From: Lumbricus terrestris
Lineage: Eukaryota > Annelida > Clitellata > Crassiclitellata > Lumbricidae
NCBI GenBank assembly: GCA_949752735.1
Contig: OX457050.1
Location: forward strand, 39,967,553 to 40,031,552
Length of the DNA: 64,000 bases
Direction of reading: 5' to 3'
In this document: positions 33,790 to 44,540 of the stretch, one piece after another
How positions within the stretch are numbered: position 1 is the stretch's first letter
Layout: each line of letters begins with the position of its first letter
The notes under the pieces: generated by a model
Database searches by the model: none
What the model saw: only the letters and a program-made list of their open reading frames with translations
What the model was told of the DNA's origin: nothing
Made by a program: the position numbers and the translations under genes

Positions 33790-33803
33790 TATATGTATAT
33801 AAA
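33790..33803 (+). promoter_or_regulatory. late-type promoter motif at the capsid gene
   Basis: ATATGTATATAAA runs directly into the ATG at 33804. It is almost the same as the motif before the phospholipase gene (TATATAAAATGC on the minus strand) and resembles those at the other genes. Confidence 0.5.
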
Positions 33804-35102
33804 ATGCAATCCGATATTCTAAGATTCACAGAGCAACCATTAGTCGATGAGGGTATCGAGCGATACGAATGGCATGAGTACGAACCTGTAGCGAGAACCA
33901 ATCTTAACAGTTCTGGTGAAATTAGAATAAATATTGAATTACAGGACTTATACAGCCACCCAGCAGAGTCATACCTGCAATTCGAAGGAAGACTACTTAA
34001 AGCTGATGACACCGCATACGTGAATGCCGATGCAGTCGCTCTTACGAATAATGGGCTAATGCATCTATTCAGTCAAATATCCTATTCGTTATCTAATCAA
34101 GAAATCGAAACGCTATTTCATCCAGGCCAGGCGACAACGATGCTCGGTTTACTTACATATCCAAACGATTTTCAGCTGACTCAAGGCTTAAATCAGCTGT
34201 GGTATAAAGACACTGGGAGGACAGCTGTTATTGCAGACAATCATGGTTTTGCCACTAGACAAGGCTTTCTCATTCGTAAGCCAAACACTAAAGGAATGTT
34301 CAGCTTTATTGTTCCGTTGAAGCATATTTTCGGGTTTTGCGATGACTACGACAAGATTATCTACGGCTTTAAACAGACACTGACTTTAGTTCGTAAAGCT
34401 GACGATGATGCCATATTCCGAGATAATGCTGCAGCTGCTGGAAAAGTTGCGATAAACAAAATTTCATGGTTTATTCCCCACGTTATTCCTTCCGATATGG
34501 AACGAATGCAGTTGTATAAGACGATTGAATCGAAATTAACTTTGCCAGTTGCGTATAGAGCTCGTCAATGCGACACGATAACAGTTCCTCAGTCGACAAG
34601 TTTCAGCTGGAGGCTCAGCGTTAAGACTTCCCCGGAGAAACCTAGATTCATCATCGTAGGATTTCAAACGAATCGTAGCGGCAATCAGGAAACTAATCCA
34701 TCGCTCTTTAATCACTGCGATCTTAAGAACATCTATGTGATGATGAATCAAGAAAGATATCCAGCTGTCGATCATAACCTGGCGTTTCCTAATCAACAAT
34801 TCTCCACAGCGTACAGAGACGCGGCCTCCTTTAGTCAAAAATTTTATGGTATGGATCAACTGATCACGCAAAGCAATATAACACCTATAGATTATAAAGA
34901 ATTATATCCGCTGTTCGTGTTCGATGTAAGCAAACAATCCGAGCGCTTGAAATCGTCAGTCGTTGATATTCAGATTAAGGCTCTTTTCAATGCAGCAGTG
35001 CCAGCCGACACCGAAGCATATGCTGTCGTAATTTCAGATAGGTTGCTGCAGTTCCAATCAGATGGGCAGAAGATGAGCGTTGTGTATGGAAAATTGAATT
35101 AA
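33804..35102 (+). CDS. double-jelly-roll major capsid protein
   Basis: 432 residues from the ATG following TATATAAA; an upstream in-frame extension is not used because it lacks that context. Two beta-rich halves are evident. Characteristic blocks: IRINIELQDLYSHPAESYL near the start, ISYSLSNQEIETLFHPGQA, GMFSFIVPLKHIFGFCDDYD, ISWFIPHVIPSDMERM, PRFIIVGFQTNR and the C-terminal VVDIQIKALFNAAVPADTEAYA. These are typical of Polinton/adintovirus hexon-like proteins, though this one is short for the group. It would form the pseudo-hexagonal capsid shell. The frame is intact. Confidence 0.85.
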   Translation: MQSDILRFTEQPLVDEGIERYEWHEYEPVARTNLNSSGEIRINIELQDLYSHPAESYLQFEGRLLKADDTAYVNADAVALTNNGLMHLFSQISYSLSNQEIETLFHPGQATTMLGLLTYPNDFQLTQGLNQLWYKDTGRTAVIADNHGFATRQGFLIRKPNTKGMFSFIVPLKHIFGFCDDYDKIIYGFKQTLTLVRKADDDAIFRDNAAAAGKVAINKISWFIPHVIPSDMERMQLYKTIESKLTLPVAYRARQCDTITVPQSTSFSWRLSVKTSPEKPRFIIVGFQTNRSGNQETNPSLFNHCDLKNIYVMMNQERYPAVDHNLAFPNQQFSTAYRDAASFSQKFYGMDQLITQSNITPIDYKELYPLFVFDVSKQSERLKSSVVDIQIKALFNAAVPADTEAYAVVISDRLLQFQSDGQKMSVVYGKLN

Positions 35103-35118
35103 AGAATACTTATATATT

Positions 35119-35448
35119 ATGAAGCTACCAGAGCTTAGAATGTTAGCCATGCGACACAGCATTGTTGGTACTTCACATCTCAACAAACCTCAACTTGTAG
35201 CTGTATTGATCGAAAAGAATGTTCTTCCGACAGACTACCAGTCTACGCCATTTCGACATGATACATTGAGTAGTATCAGGAAACAGCCGAGAAGAGTTGA
35301 TATTATGGATCGAGAGACTGGCGTTGTTACCACGTATCCATCTATGTACGAAGCTGCTAAGGCGTACGGTCAGAGTGCTGGTATCATAGCTTATCATAAC
35401 GGAAATGTCTGGAGAGATAGATACGAAATTAAAGTGTATGAGATATAG
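35119..35448 (+). CDS. SAP-like and NUMOD1-like DNA-binding protein
   Basis: 109 residues. Residues 1-34 fit a SAP-type motif (LPELRMLAMRHSIVGTSHLN followed by KPQLVAVLIEK). Residues 66-104 (TTYPSMYEAAKAYGQSAGII...RDRYEIKVY) resemble NUMOD1, a helix-turn-helix module of homing endonucleases and some large virus proteins. No nuclease domain is attached. It may bind DNA as a regulator or packaging factor. The start is in ACTTATATATTATG, 16 bp after the capsid stop. Its last codons seed a 27-bp tandem repeat. Confidence 0.6.
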   Translation: MKLPELRMLAMRHSIVGTSHLNKPQLVAVLIEKNVLPTDYQSTPFRHDTLSSIRKQPRRVDIMDRETGVVTTYPSMYEAAKAYGQSAGIIAYHNGNVWRDRYEIKVYEI

Positions 35449-35500
35449 ATATGAAATTAAAGTGTATGAGAGATAGATATGAAATTAAAGTGTATTAATA
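35423..35500. repeat. 27-32 bp tandem repeat at the end of the SAP-like gene
   Basis: GATATGAAATTAAAGTGTAT occurs three times (35426 diverged, 35449, 35477), starting within the coding end of the upstream gene. This suggests slippage at the 3' end of the island. Confidence 0.8.
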
Positions 35501-35585
35501 TTTTTGCGTGGTAAGAATAAAATGCATTTAAAGAAAAGTAGTTTAAGAAACATGAAATATTTTGGTCACTTGCTAGACTCACCGG
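35501..35585. other. right edge of the virus-like island
   Basis: Short AT-rich tail with no inverse copy of the left-hand arrays. A hAT-type terminus begins at 35586, so the island's right end may have been lost or disrupted there. Confidence 0.35.
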
Positions 35586-36431
35586 TAGACCTGGAAGTGA
35601 CATTGGTCAGCTAATCTGACCCCACTTGACCCTAAAGTGACTTGAGGTCGACTTGAAGTCGACTTCTCGGCGTCAAAACGACTTGACCCGACTTGGCAGA
35701 AAAACAACCGACTTCCGACTTCAAGTCGACTTTTGACATGGTACTAGCTATTAGCCTAGGTCTATGTACGGCTAATAATGCAAAAAGTCAAGTCAATTTT
35801 CCTGGAAGCATTAATTTCATTTACGCCTACAAAATATGAGTAGGCCTAATGAGGCCTCAACACTTAATTGATGCATGAATTTGTTAAAGTGTTATTAAGC
35901 CCATTTCAAGCTGTTTGTGTTTCAGTTCGAACAGTTTTGTGATGCTTTGGGCCATCTAGTAACCTAGACAATGCGACGGCAAATTATTAGGCCTATGAAT
36001 TTTAGCTTGTTCAATGTCTGTGATGATTCAGATTACACTCATTATTATTATTTGTTAATATTGATATTAGATAAATTTGTAAAAAGCGCAAGATCTAAGA
36101 TAAAATAGCGGACCGCGGACTGCATGGTTGCACTGAATGGCGTGTTATGATAAGCCTAATTAATTTTGTAATTCCGTCTTCATAATTATTTGGCCACTTG
36201 TGTGCTTCCAAGACGGGAGCGCCTCTGACGAGACATCTGTTGAAGTGGCGCTTTTTAAGTTTGAGATAATGATAACGTTTTATAGCTATGGACATAACCA
36301 TGAATTTGTGCACTTTAATTAAAATGATTAATTCAAATCGGGGTTTGTCGCAGATTCAAGTGTGGCTAACTGACCACATGAGTCGAGCAGATATTTAATT
36401 TGAATTAGTAGATATTAGTGACCAACAGTAT
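35586..36431. mobile_element. hAT-type element, partial copy of the family at 61311-62637
   Basis: TAGACCTGGAAGTGAC at 35586 and the next 600 bp are about 90% identical to 61311-61935 (for example TGACTTGAGGTCGACTTGAA). After about 36200 the two diverge. No right terminus (GACTCCCAGGTCTA) is seen here, so the copy is truncated or rearranged. Confidence 0.75.
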
Positions 36432-37253
36432 CAAGGGGCCGTCCATAAAGTACGTCACGCTATTTTTGACCCCCTCCCCCTGTCACAAACTGTCACAAAT
36501 CTCGGAAACCCCCCCTAAAGTACGTCACACTTTCGAACAATTTTGTTAAAAACATAACCATTTACCTGACCCTCTAAACCCTAGGATACTATCCCTAATC
36601 CCTCTGATAGTGTCGTGTGTCCCTAAACGCTTTGATATTGACGGGAAATCAACTTGTATCCCGCCAGGCCGGGTTTTAGACACGCCTAGCCGGGCCGGGT
36701 CGGATTTTAGGTACTAAGAACAAAAAAAAATATAAATTTTTTTTAAAATAAATGTGTGACATCACACATGGCCTGACCCCCTCCCCCTGTCACAAACTGT
36801 CACACTTTCTTACACCCCCTCCCCCTGGAGCGTGACGTACTTTATGGACGGCCCCCAAAAGCGGATACAGAAATTTTCGAGGGGGGGGCAAAATTTTGGG
36901 TCTTGGTTCGGGAAACCGGGAAAAAATGTCGTCTTCCATCCGCCGAAAAAGTTGATGACCTTTTTTAGCCATCAGCCCGGAATTTTCCCAAAACATACCT
37001 TTTCCATCCGCCGAAAAAACTGATGACCTTTTTTTAGTCATCGACTTGGAATTTCCCCAAAAAGATACCTCTTCCCATTCGGTCTCCACCCGAAACACTC
37101 ACTGATGACCTTCTTCGCCACTGCGCGGCACGGACATACGGAGCTACTCGGGGGGGGGAAGTCAACTTTTCGGGACAGAATAGCTGGTAAAAAATAAAGA
37201 AATTTCTAAATGGGGGGCCATGACCGGATTGGCCCCTCCTGGATCCGCCCCTG
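36432..37253. mobile_element. hAT-type element with 8-bp target duplication
   Basis: AACAGTAT occurs at 36424-36431 and 37254-37261. The right TIR is CTGGATCCGCCCCTG. The left TIR (CAAAAGCGGATACAG) is split by a MITE, with CAA left before it and CAAAAGCGGATACAG after it. The interior has degenerate repeats with CATCCGCCGAAAAA and no intact transposase. Confidence 0.8.
36435..36855. mobile_element. MITE with GGGGCCGTCCATAAAG termini
   Basis: Inverted ends GGGGCCGTCCATAAAGTACG and CGTACTTTATGGACGGCCCC; the interior has a second inverted pair on CCCCTCCCCCTGTCACAAAC. It is inserted inside the left TIR of the hAT element, duplicating CAA (3 bp). Superfamily not named. Confidence 0.85.
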
Positions 37254-37261
37254 AACAGTAT

Positions 37262-37415
37262 GAACAATTTGAACATGGACTGAAAGGCAGAACCGTGATG
37301 AAACAAATTATCCTCTTTGAGTTTGACGCGCTAAATACTGTAGGCTACATAGCAATAAATTCGGATCATAACAGCCTAAGATAATGTTATTTAACAATAT
37401 TATCATAGGGCTATA
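37262..37415. other. spacer between transposons
   Basis: Short sequence with no feature, ending in the TA duplicated by the next element. Confidence 0.4.
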
Positions 37416-37898
37416 CAGGGTGGGCTAAAAAATACCTCCCTAGGTTTTTTGCCAATATCTTGGCCAGAAGTAAGAATTTCGGAATGAAATTTTACAGGAT
37501 TAGTGACAATTCATACTTACACATGATGGCTAGATTTCAATAAAATATTTCAAACAGAACAAAAGTTATACCACTTTTAGTGAAGCCACACACCCTTTTT
37601 TGACGATTCAAAAACGCGACGCAACAATAAGTGACAAAAACCCATTCAATTATTCCGGCCAATATTTTAGTCAGACCTGAGAATATCGAAATGACATTTT
37701 ACAGACTTAAAGATAATTCAGATCTCCACGTGAAAGCCAGATTTCATAAACATATTTCAAGCAGAACATGAGTTATATCACTTTTAGTGAGGCCACCCAC
37801 CTTTTTTGACGATTCAAAAACGAAACGCAACAAAAAGTAACAAAAACACGATTTTATTAAATTTCATCACAAGTAATTGCTATCAAAAAGCCTTGATA

Positions 37899-39924
37899 GG
37901 GGAGACCGGGGCTGGTTGCAACATTCTTCACATTTTCATGTGTAACATTTTTATCTTTAGAGCTATCTGCAAACTGTTTAGCCCATATGAATCCCTTATA
38001 TCTCAGCATCAAAACAAGCTATAGTTCCGATCTCAGTGATCAAGCATGCACCCACAATAACTGACTGAACAGAGGGCTCCAAAATGTTGCAACCAGCCCC
38101 GGGCCTGTGTTGGTTGCAACGACCCTCGGGGAAGGTTGCAACAGTGTTGAAGGTAGTCTAGATATTCAAATAAGGCCGCGTAGTCCTGGAGTCAACTGAG
38201 TCCTGGCTATGCATCTAGATTATAAGAATGTAATAATTAAACAAATTCAAAAATTCAGAGCATCGAGAGCATCAAAAAGTTGTTTTTTTAAACTGTTTTT
38301 GTATTAATAATCGTCATGCGAAAAGTTTGATAAATATTCTCCAGTGGCCTATAACTGATAGAGTTGGACTGGTTACTTCTACCTAATTGGGCTAAACAGA
38401 TGATGTTCGAAATAAATTTTAAATGTGGGATTATTCCAAGTCGTCAGAGTTGTTTTCAGGGACATGAGGAATCGATTCCAGTGTGAGAGTTATGGTTGTC
38501 CATCCACCAAAGAGATTGTAAACTTGATTTATTATATATGCCCAAGAAATCGCCTCATAGTCTACAGATGAAGAAGCTTATGTTTGTCATCCATTCTCAG
38601 GATTGGCAATCAGAACATCTAGAAATATGTTTCATGAAGTTTACTCGCTCAAAAAACAGTGGAAGCACAGAATTCCTACAAACATCCAATGCAAACCTCA
38701 AAGTCTCCATATGTCTTCTTTCACCGGATGTCAACACACCAATCTGCTTTATGCTTCTGTTTGTCAGAACTTTTAAAACCCGTTGAACAGTGGTTACTAC
38801 GGTTTCATCGAGATTGTAAACTGTAAACGTCACTTGCTTGGAAAGTTTAACTGAAGATATTTCATCATGAGTTTATAGCACTTTCATTGAAGCATTCTAA
38901 ACTCGAAGTGTCTGGTGTTCACTGAACCTTGATTCGCAACTTAAATCCCGAAAGCCAGTCTTCAGCAGCAGCGGCAGGCATAGCATACCATTGAAAGGAA
39001 GTTCATATTAAACTTAGTGGCATTTTGGTAAATACAGCATGTTCACTTGCTTCCACAATAATTTACAATACATGACACCAACCATCAGCAATATTATAGT
39101 CAGCAAATGATTTGGGTAATCTACGGGATAAGTCGGTGGTCTCCATAAGCAAATTACTTCCTGAATATATCGCCACAATGTTGGATAATAAAATTTGTGA
39201 CTTTAACAGCCCAAGTCTAGCACCACTATCAGTGAGTTCTTTTTCTACACCGACAATTGCTTCTTTACTAGCAGAACCGCAATCAGTTTTCGCTAACAAT
39301 TCCTCATCGTCGCGGATAGTTTAGAGGTTAAAAATAGGTCAAAAAGGTCAATTGATTAGAGCAGGTGACATGGCTTAACATAATTCAATCAGTTTATCAA
39401 TTTATAGAATGCATAATTATAGTCTGTAATATTTTAATACAATATGCTCTAACTGCGACGGGCAGGCCAGCAATGAAAGTTGCTTATTGAAATAAATGTA
39501 TGGGGGTTGATTGCAACATGAGCAACCATCCCCGAAAAAAATGTTCCAACCAATCCCGAAGCAATGCCTAGACAGTGTTATGAAACAAAATTTCGACGGC
39601 ATTGATTATAAATAGAATGACTAAATGCAATTTCAAGCTTAATTACTTGTGCAACTGATAGAACTAAACCGAAAAATATTTCTTCAAAATATTTGGCTAT
39701 AGAACGAAAAAACAATAAACCGAAAAATTTACTTTCGATTGCCAAAAATGATTTTTTGAACTTTTCGGTAGTCATTATCAATTGCCTGCTAAGAAATTAG
39801 GACACACTGGTCTAAAATGTTTCCTTTACAAAATAGTTTGCTTAATTTTGAGTTGCTATTATGTAGTGCCGAAATATCGATGGTGTTGCAACCAACACGT
39901 GTTGCAACCAGCCCCGTTCTCTCC
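37899..39924. mobile_element. pogo-like DNA transposon nested in the mariner element
   Basis: TIRs read GGGGAGACCGGGGCTGGTTG on the left, and on the right GTTGCAACCAGCCCCGTTCT followed by CTCC, both flanked by TA. The TTGCAACC phrase is repeated subterminally. It contains a broken pogo/Tigger-type transposase on the minus strand. Confidence 0.75.
38560..39060 (-). pseudogene. pogo/Tigger-type DDE transposase fragment
   Basis: The minus strand reads VYNLDETVVTTVQ (first catalytic Asp block of pogo-like DDE enzymes), then KQIGVLTSGERRHMETLRFA and CRNSVLPLFF. Upstream frames carry GFRDLSCESRFSEHQTLRV, which resembles the end of the CENP-B-type HTH region. Stops and frameshifts are frequent and the later D/E part is missing. 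Confidence 0.65.
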
Positions 39925-40264
39925 TATTGCCAGATGCTCATCATTTTTACTATTTAGAAAAGAAACAGGGTACCAGCGTAGCTGCACGTCGCTGAGAAGT
40001 CACTTAGCAAGACGACAATCGAGTTAGTAAATAAGGAATCTGTCAGATTAATAATTATGCTATTAAGGCAATGAAATTTATATTAAACAAATTAAAATGG
40101 CCAAGGTGTAGGACTAAGTGACAAACAAAATATGTATTCAGACAACTCTTGAGCAAGATCCTATGAGCAGCGTCTACTGTGATAAACAGTGAGAACGTAA
40201 AAATTAAGATTTGAGCTGAGAGTGAATAGATTTGCCGTGAATGAAAGGTGATCGGCTCAATGTC

Positions 40265-40453
40265 GATTGCTTTGGTTTCATTGAGAAAGCCAATGGCCCC
40301 AAATCTCCGGATTTGAACCCAATGGATTGATAATCAAATGCGCAGAGCTATGCTGGGGAAATATTACAACCTTCAACCAAAACTAAGAGCGGTAAAAGAA
40401 TTGATGAGTGCATTGGTGTTGATATGGGAAGATTTACCTTTGGAACGCATCAG
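40265..40453 (+). pseudogene. Tc1/mariner transposase, SPDLNPM segment
   Basis: The plus strand reads KSPDLNPMD (the conserved SPDLNPIE catalytic region, here ending in Asp and followed by a stop), then MRRAMLGKYYNLQPKLRAVK and WEDLPLERIS, typical of the Tc1/mariner C-terminal part. The protein is interrupted at 40453 by a nested element and resumes at 41662. Confidence 0.75.
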
Positions 40454-41661
40454 TGGCATAGGCGGAGACTTGGTTCGAACTTTGGGGGGACGGACGAGCG
40501 GCCGAAGGTCTATCGCCGAGGCGCGAAGCGCCGAGCATGGGAGGTGTTTGGGCAAGGTGATGTGCCCCACAATGTCGAAATTTTTTGAATCTCCATACTG
40601 CAATTGCAGCATTTTAGGCTGTCATCTTATTGAAATTGTTCATCATTTCCGTGCTATAATAGTTCTGGTTTTAAGACTCCAAAATGTCTCTCAATGTCGA
40701 AATGCTTTGAATTTCTGCACTGCAATAATAACATTTTAATTAATCTGTAATTTTAACAAAGTTGCTCATCATTTCAGTGCTAATAGCCCTGATCAAAGAC
40801 TTAAAAAGTGTATCCCAAATGTGGATATGTTCTGAATTTCCACACCTGCAATTTATTCATTTTGGGATGACATTTTAACGAAATCGATCATCATGACTGT
40901 CAGTGCTAATAGCCCTGATCAAAGACTTAAAAAGTGTCAGTGCTAATAGTCCTGGTGTAAGACTCCAAATCGGACCCCCCGATGTCGAAATTTTTTGAAT
41001 CTCCATACTCCAAATATAGCATTTTAAGCTGCCATTTTATTGAAATTGCACATTAATTGAGTGCAAGCAGTCTAGTTTCAGACTTTAAAAGTGTCCCCTC
41101 ATTGTTTTAATTTTCCACACTGCGATGTAAACATTTTAGCATGTAATCTCAACAAAGTTTCTTATTATTTCATTGCTGAAATACATGACTAAAGACTTCA
41201 ATAAATGTCACCTCCGCATTTTTTGAATATTTGAATTTCCACATTGTAATTGAATTTAAGCTGTCATTCTTAATAAAACTTGCTCAGTTTTCAATGATGT
41301 CAGTCAATTAAGACTTCATAGTGACGCATCCCAATTGTTTACAATTTTTGGGATTCCCACACTGTAACCGTCGCTTTTTACATTGTCATCGTCTCTAAAT
41401 TATTCATCATTTTAGTGATCATATACATGGTTTAGGACTTAAGTAAATGTCCCCTCCCATTGTTTACGGTATTTTCAATTTGCAAACTGTAATGGTAACA
41501 TTTGAAGTTGTCATTTTAACAAAATCGATCAATAAGGATAAACAGTGAATAACACTTCAGAAAATTCTGATGATATGTCTTAAATATTGGGGGGATATAA
41601 GCACCTCCGTCCTTCCCACCGCGAACTTTGGAGGGGACCCACCCCTAAGTCTCCGCCCATG
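40454..41661. mobile_element. TIR element inserted into the mariner transposase
   Basis: Left end TGGCATAGGCGGAGACTTGG, right end inverse (CTAAGTCTCCGCCCATG), with CGAACTTTGG-type blocks next in. ATCAG flanks both sides (40449-40453 and 41662-41666). The interior consists of repeated segments of about 130-150 bp (TTTGAATTTCCACACTG, AGTGCTAATAGCCCTG) without coding capacity. Confidence 0.7.
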
Positions 41662-41787
41662 ATCAGCGGGGCTATCAAGAACTTCGCAAAAAGACTCAAA
41701 AGAACTTTTGGCACCGGTGGTGAGCGCATTGAACACAAGTTGCGAAGCACTATCAAGTTCACAACAGTTATTAGAGATGTGTCTTAA
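41662..41787 (+). pseudogene. Tc1/mariner transposase, C-terminal end
   Basis: Reads GAIKNFAKRLKRTFGTGGER followed by IEHKLRSTIKF, matching the usual end of Tc1-like transposases (RLxxxIxxxGxxIEH). It joins in frame with the segment ending at 40453 once the nested element and one ATCAG copy are discounted. Confidence 0.7.
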
Positions 41788-42024
41788 TATAATAGTTTTT
41801 TTGCTACGTTTTTATTGCGTTACGTTTTTGAATCTTCAAAAAACGGGGGTGACCTCGCTGAAAGTGGTGTAACTTTTGTTGTGTTTGAAATATTTTGATG
41901 AAATCTGGCCATCATGTGTAAATATGAGTTTTCTTTAAGCCTGTAAAATTTCTTTTCAAAATTCTTACTTTTGGCCAAGATATTGGCAAACAAACCAGGG
42001 GGTCTTTTTTCTGCCCATTCTGTA

Positions 42025-43469
42025 GAATAGGCCTACGCTCTGGAATTAATCCTAATAGCTAGGCTACTACTTAAAAATCACTTAGCAGCATAGAACAATA
42101 TTTCAGTGTTCGTTCGAGAATCTGCCTTGCAATTCAGACATCATAAAGAAGATAAAAACTGATCAGGGATTTTGCTTATCTTTCAATCCAGGTAATCATT
42201 TATAAGCAATTCGACCACTCCGCTTTATTTTGTACTGATTGGAGTAATTTAGCGATGAACTCGCTTAGATTGTTCTTATAACGATGCTCCCGCAGTGCGT
42301 TGCATGAGTTTCAATAAAGTAGGCTTACATAGGCCTACTTGGGCTACATGTTTATCTTATTCCGTGACCCAAACTCCTCTCATCTTATAATAAAGCAACG
42401 GAATATTGAAATAACACCGAGGCCTATAGTTTGATTGCCAGTTTTATGTTCATTGTTGAATATTCGCTTTTATTTCGTTTCATTTCAAAGTCGACCGACG
42501 CGAATCCTGCGAGTTTTCTTTAATGATGTTGTGTGCATTTCTTTCTTCTAGTAGACCTATACTATAATTTTTTTTGCGATCTGACAATTTTAGTTTTATT
42601 CGTTTTGGAAAACTCTGACGATTAACAGTTGTGATCACCAGATTCTGATTGGCCGATTAACTTGATTACAATCTTCATTTGTGACTAACCAATTATGGCT
42701 AGCACGTACGACCTTTCTCTGTCTGGTTAATCCATTTGAAGGTCCATCCATTATTCTGGAGGAGTAGCCTACCAGTTATTTGCACAGCTATTTAATTTGT
42801 CTTCGCTTGCTTTTGTCTTGTTTTACTTGGCTTAATATGGTTGATTTGTCAGTAGAATCGATTTTGAGTTGAAAAATAATGTTGTTCTCAAACGGCACTT
42901 AGTATGATGTACATACAATCATGGCCAGATACAAGGTCGTAGTTAGTGGTGTTTTGGACGTGTTTGAACAACCCCCCCCCAATGAAATAATGGTATACCG
43001 AAATAATGCATTTAACAACGTAAGCATGAGGTGAAGACTAAGGAGCTTTAATTTTGAGACCCTAATTTTTATGTCACATTTTACAATAGTTTAAAATCAT
43101 CCTCCAAACTCCTTATTCAGTTGAATCGCTGCTTGTTGGCTTGCTCAAGGTTGAAATAAAATCCTGACTATTGTCTTGTCTATATAGCTTCTAACACATT
43201 TGATGGGCTATAATATCTGATACATTTAAATATTGAACGAGTTTCTTGCAAATAATATTTAAGCTACAGCAAATTACGTTACAACAAATCCTGGAGCCAC
43301 TGATGGACTTCGTCTCGTGTTGTGGACGAATCAATCTGATTGCTTTCTTACTGTGACTCCAGCTGTTGGGTAGGCCTACAAGGTAAGCCTTTCATTGCTT
43401 CCATGTAAATGTGACCAAAAACAACTCTGCTCTTTATAAGGGAGTCTGAGTCAGTAATGCAAGTGTAGC

Positions 43470-43470
<1 letters not shown>
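42025..43470. other. no gene recognised
   Basis: About 1.4 kb without open frames of note, repeats or recognisable element ends. Low confidence that it is truly empty. Confidence 0.4.
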
Positions 43471-43511
<41 letters not shown>

Positions 43512-43695
43512 AATCTTCAATACCCGCTTGAAGCTTAGAACAGGCTTAAAGCTAATAATACAAATCTTCAATACCCGATAGAACAGGCTTAAAGCTAATA
43601 TTATTAGCTGTAAGCCTGGGCTTAAAGCTAATATTATTATAGCTGTAAGCCTGGACTTAAAGCTAATATTATTAGCTGTAAGCCTGTTCTAGCGG
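43471..43695. repeat. (AT)n tract and tandem hairpins
   Basis: (TA)n at 43473-43508, then repeated GGCTTAAAGCTAATATTATT and TAGCTGTAAGCC segments, each able to form a hairpin (43540-43695). Confidence 0.75.
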
Positions 43696-43699
43696 GTAT

Positions 43700-44540
43700 T
43701 TGACCAGGCTTGGAATCTCAAAATGGCATTGCTAGAAGCAAATCATGTAACAATTTGCTAACCGGTGTTTCTAGACTAATTTGACCCTGCTGAAAACAAA
43801 AATCGCTGTTAGCAAGCTGGATTTTTGGCCGTTCAATGGAAAAACAAGATGGCGGACAAAATGGCGGTCAGTTGCTTCAAATGGCTATAAGTAAAGTATT
43901 GTATGTGACAGGAACACGATTTTAGACTCTAAATTAAGATTATAGGGTGCAAGGAATACAATGGAACCAAATACACATATGTAGCACTGCAAGAAAATCA
44001 AAATGGCGGACAAAATGGCGGCCAGAATCTTAAAATGGCTATAAGTGAAGTTATGTATGCAGTGGAATCATGATTTCAGGGTCTAAATCAACATTTTCGG
44101 GGTCAGGGAATGCAATGGAAGTAAGGTAACATATGTAGCATTGCACGGAAACCAAGATGGCGGACAAAATGGGGGACAAAATCTTAAAATGGCTGTAAGT
44201 GAAGTTATGTATGCAGTGGAATCATGATTTTAGGGTCTAAATCAACATTTTCGATGTCAAGGCATGTGATGAAACCAATGTCACATATATAGCACTGCCT
44301 GGACACCAAAATGGCGGCCAAAATGACGGCCAGATTCTTGAATTGGCTGTTAGTGAATTTCTGTATCTAATGAATACACCAATTCTGAATGTAAATGAGA
44401 ATTTTCGGAATTAAGGAAAGTGACGAAATTAAGGGCACGGAATATATTATGTGACACTGCCAGAAAACCAAAATGGTGGACAAAAACTTCAACTGGCCAT
44501 GAGTGATGTCTTGAACATTATGCGATGGAGACTAGATTTC
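43700..44540. repeat. about 150-bp AAAATGGCGGACAAAATGG tandem repeat
   Basis: Five to six copies of the family at 12780-13480, with AAAATGGCGGACAAAATGGC near 43849, 44000, 44155 and variants near 44310 and 44470. ATTCTAAAATGGCTATAAGTG-type blocks separate them. Confidence 0.85.

Larger units (their letters stand above)
37416..42022. mobile_element. Tc1/mariner-type element, 4.6 kb with nested insertions
   Basis: CAGGGTGGGC at 37416 is mirrored by GCCCATTCTG ending at 42022, each flanked by TA. Inverted arms extend about 220 bp (for example GCCAATATCTTGGCCA, inverse near 41975), and the left arm is tandemly duplicated (37650-37860). A decayed transposase lies inside, interrupted by two other elements. 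Confidence 0.8.

Noticed and set aside
33768..33803. Upstream extension of the major capsid frame
   Set aside because: It has no ATG; the ATG at 33804 directly follows the TATATAAA motif shared by the other genes.
39063..39324. Opposing frames in the pogo-like element
   Set aside because: Neither frame matches the expected helix-turn-helix region well; the transposase is too decayed to assign this part.
42025..43470. Missing polymerase or protease of the virus-like island located elsewhere in the window
   Set aside because: No PolB motifs (such as YGDTDS) or adenain-type His/Asp/Cys pattern were seen in any frame of the window outside the island.
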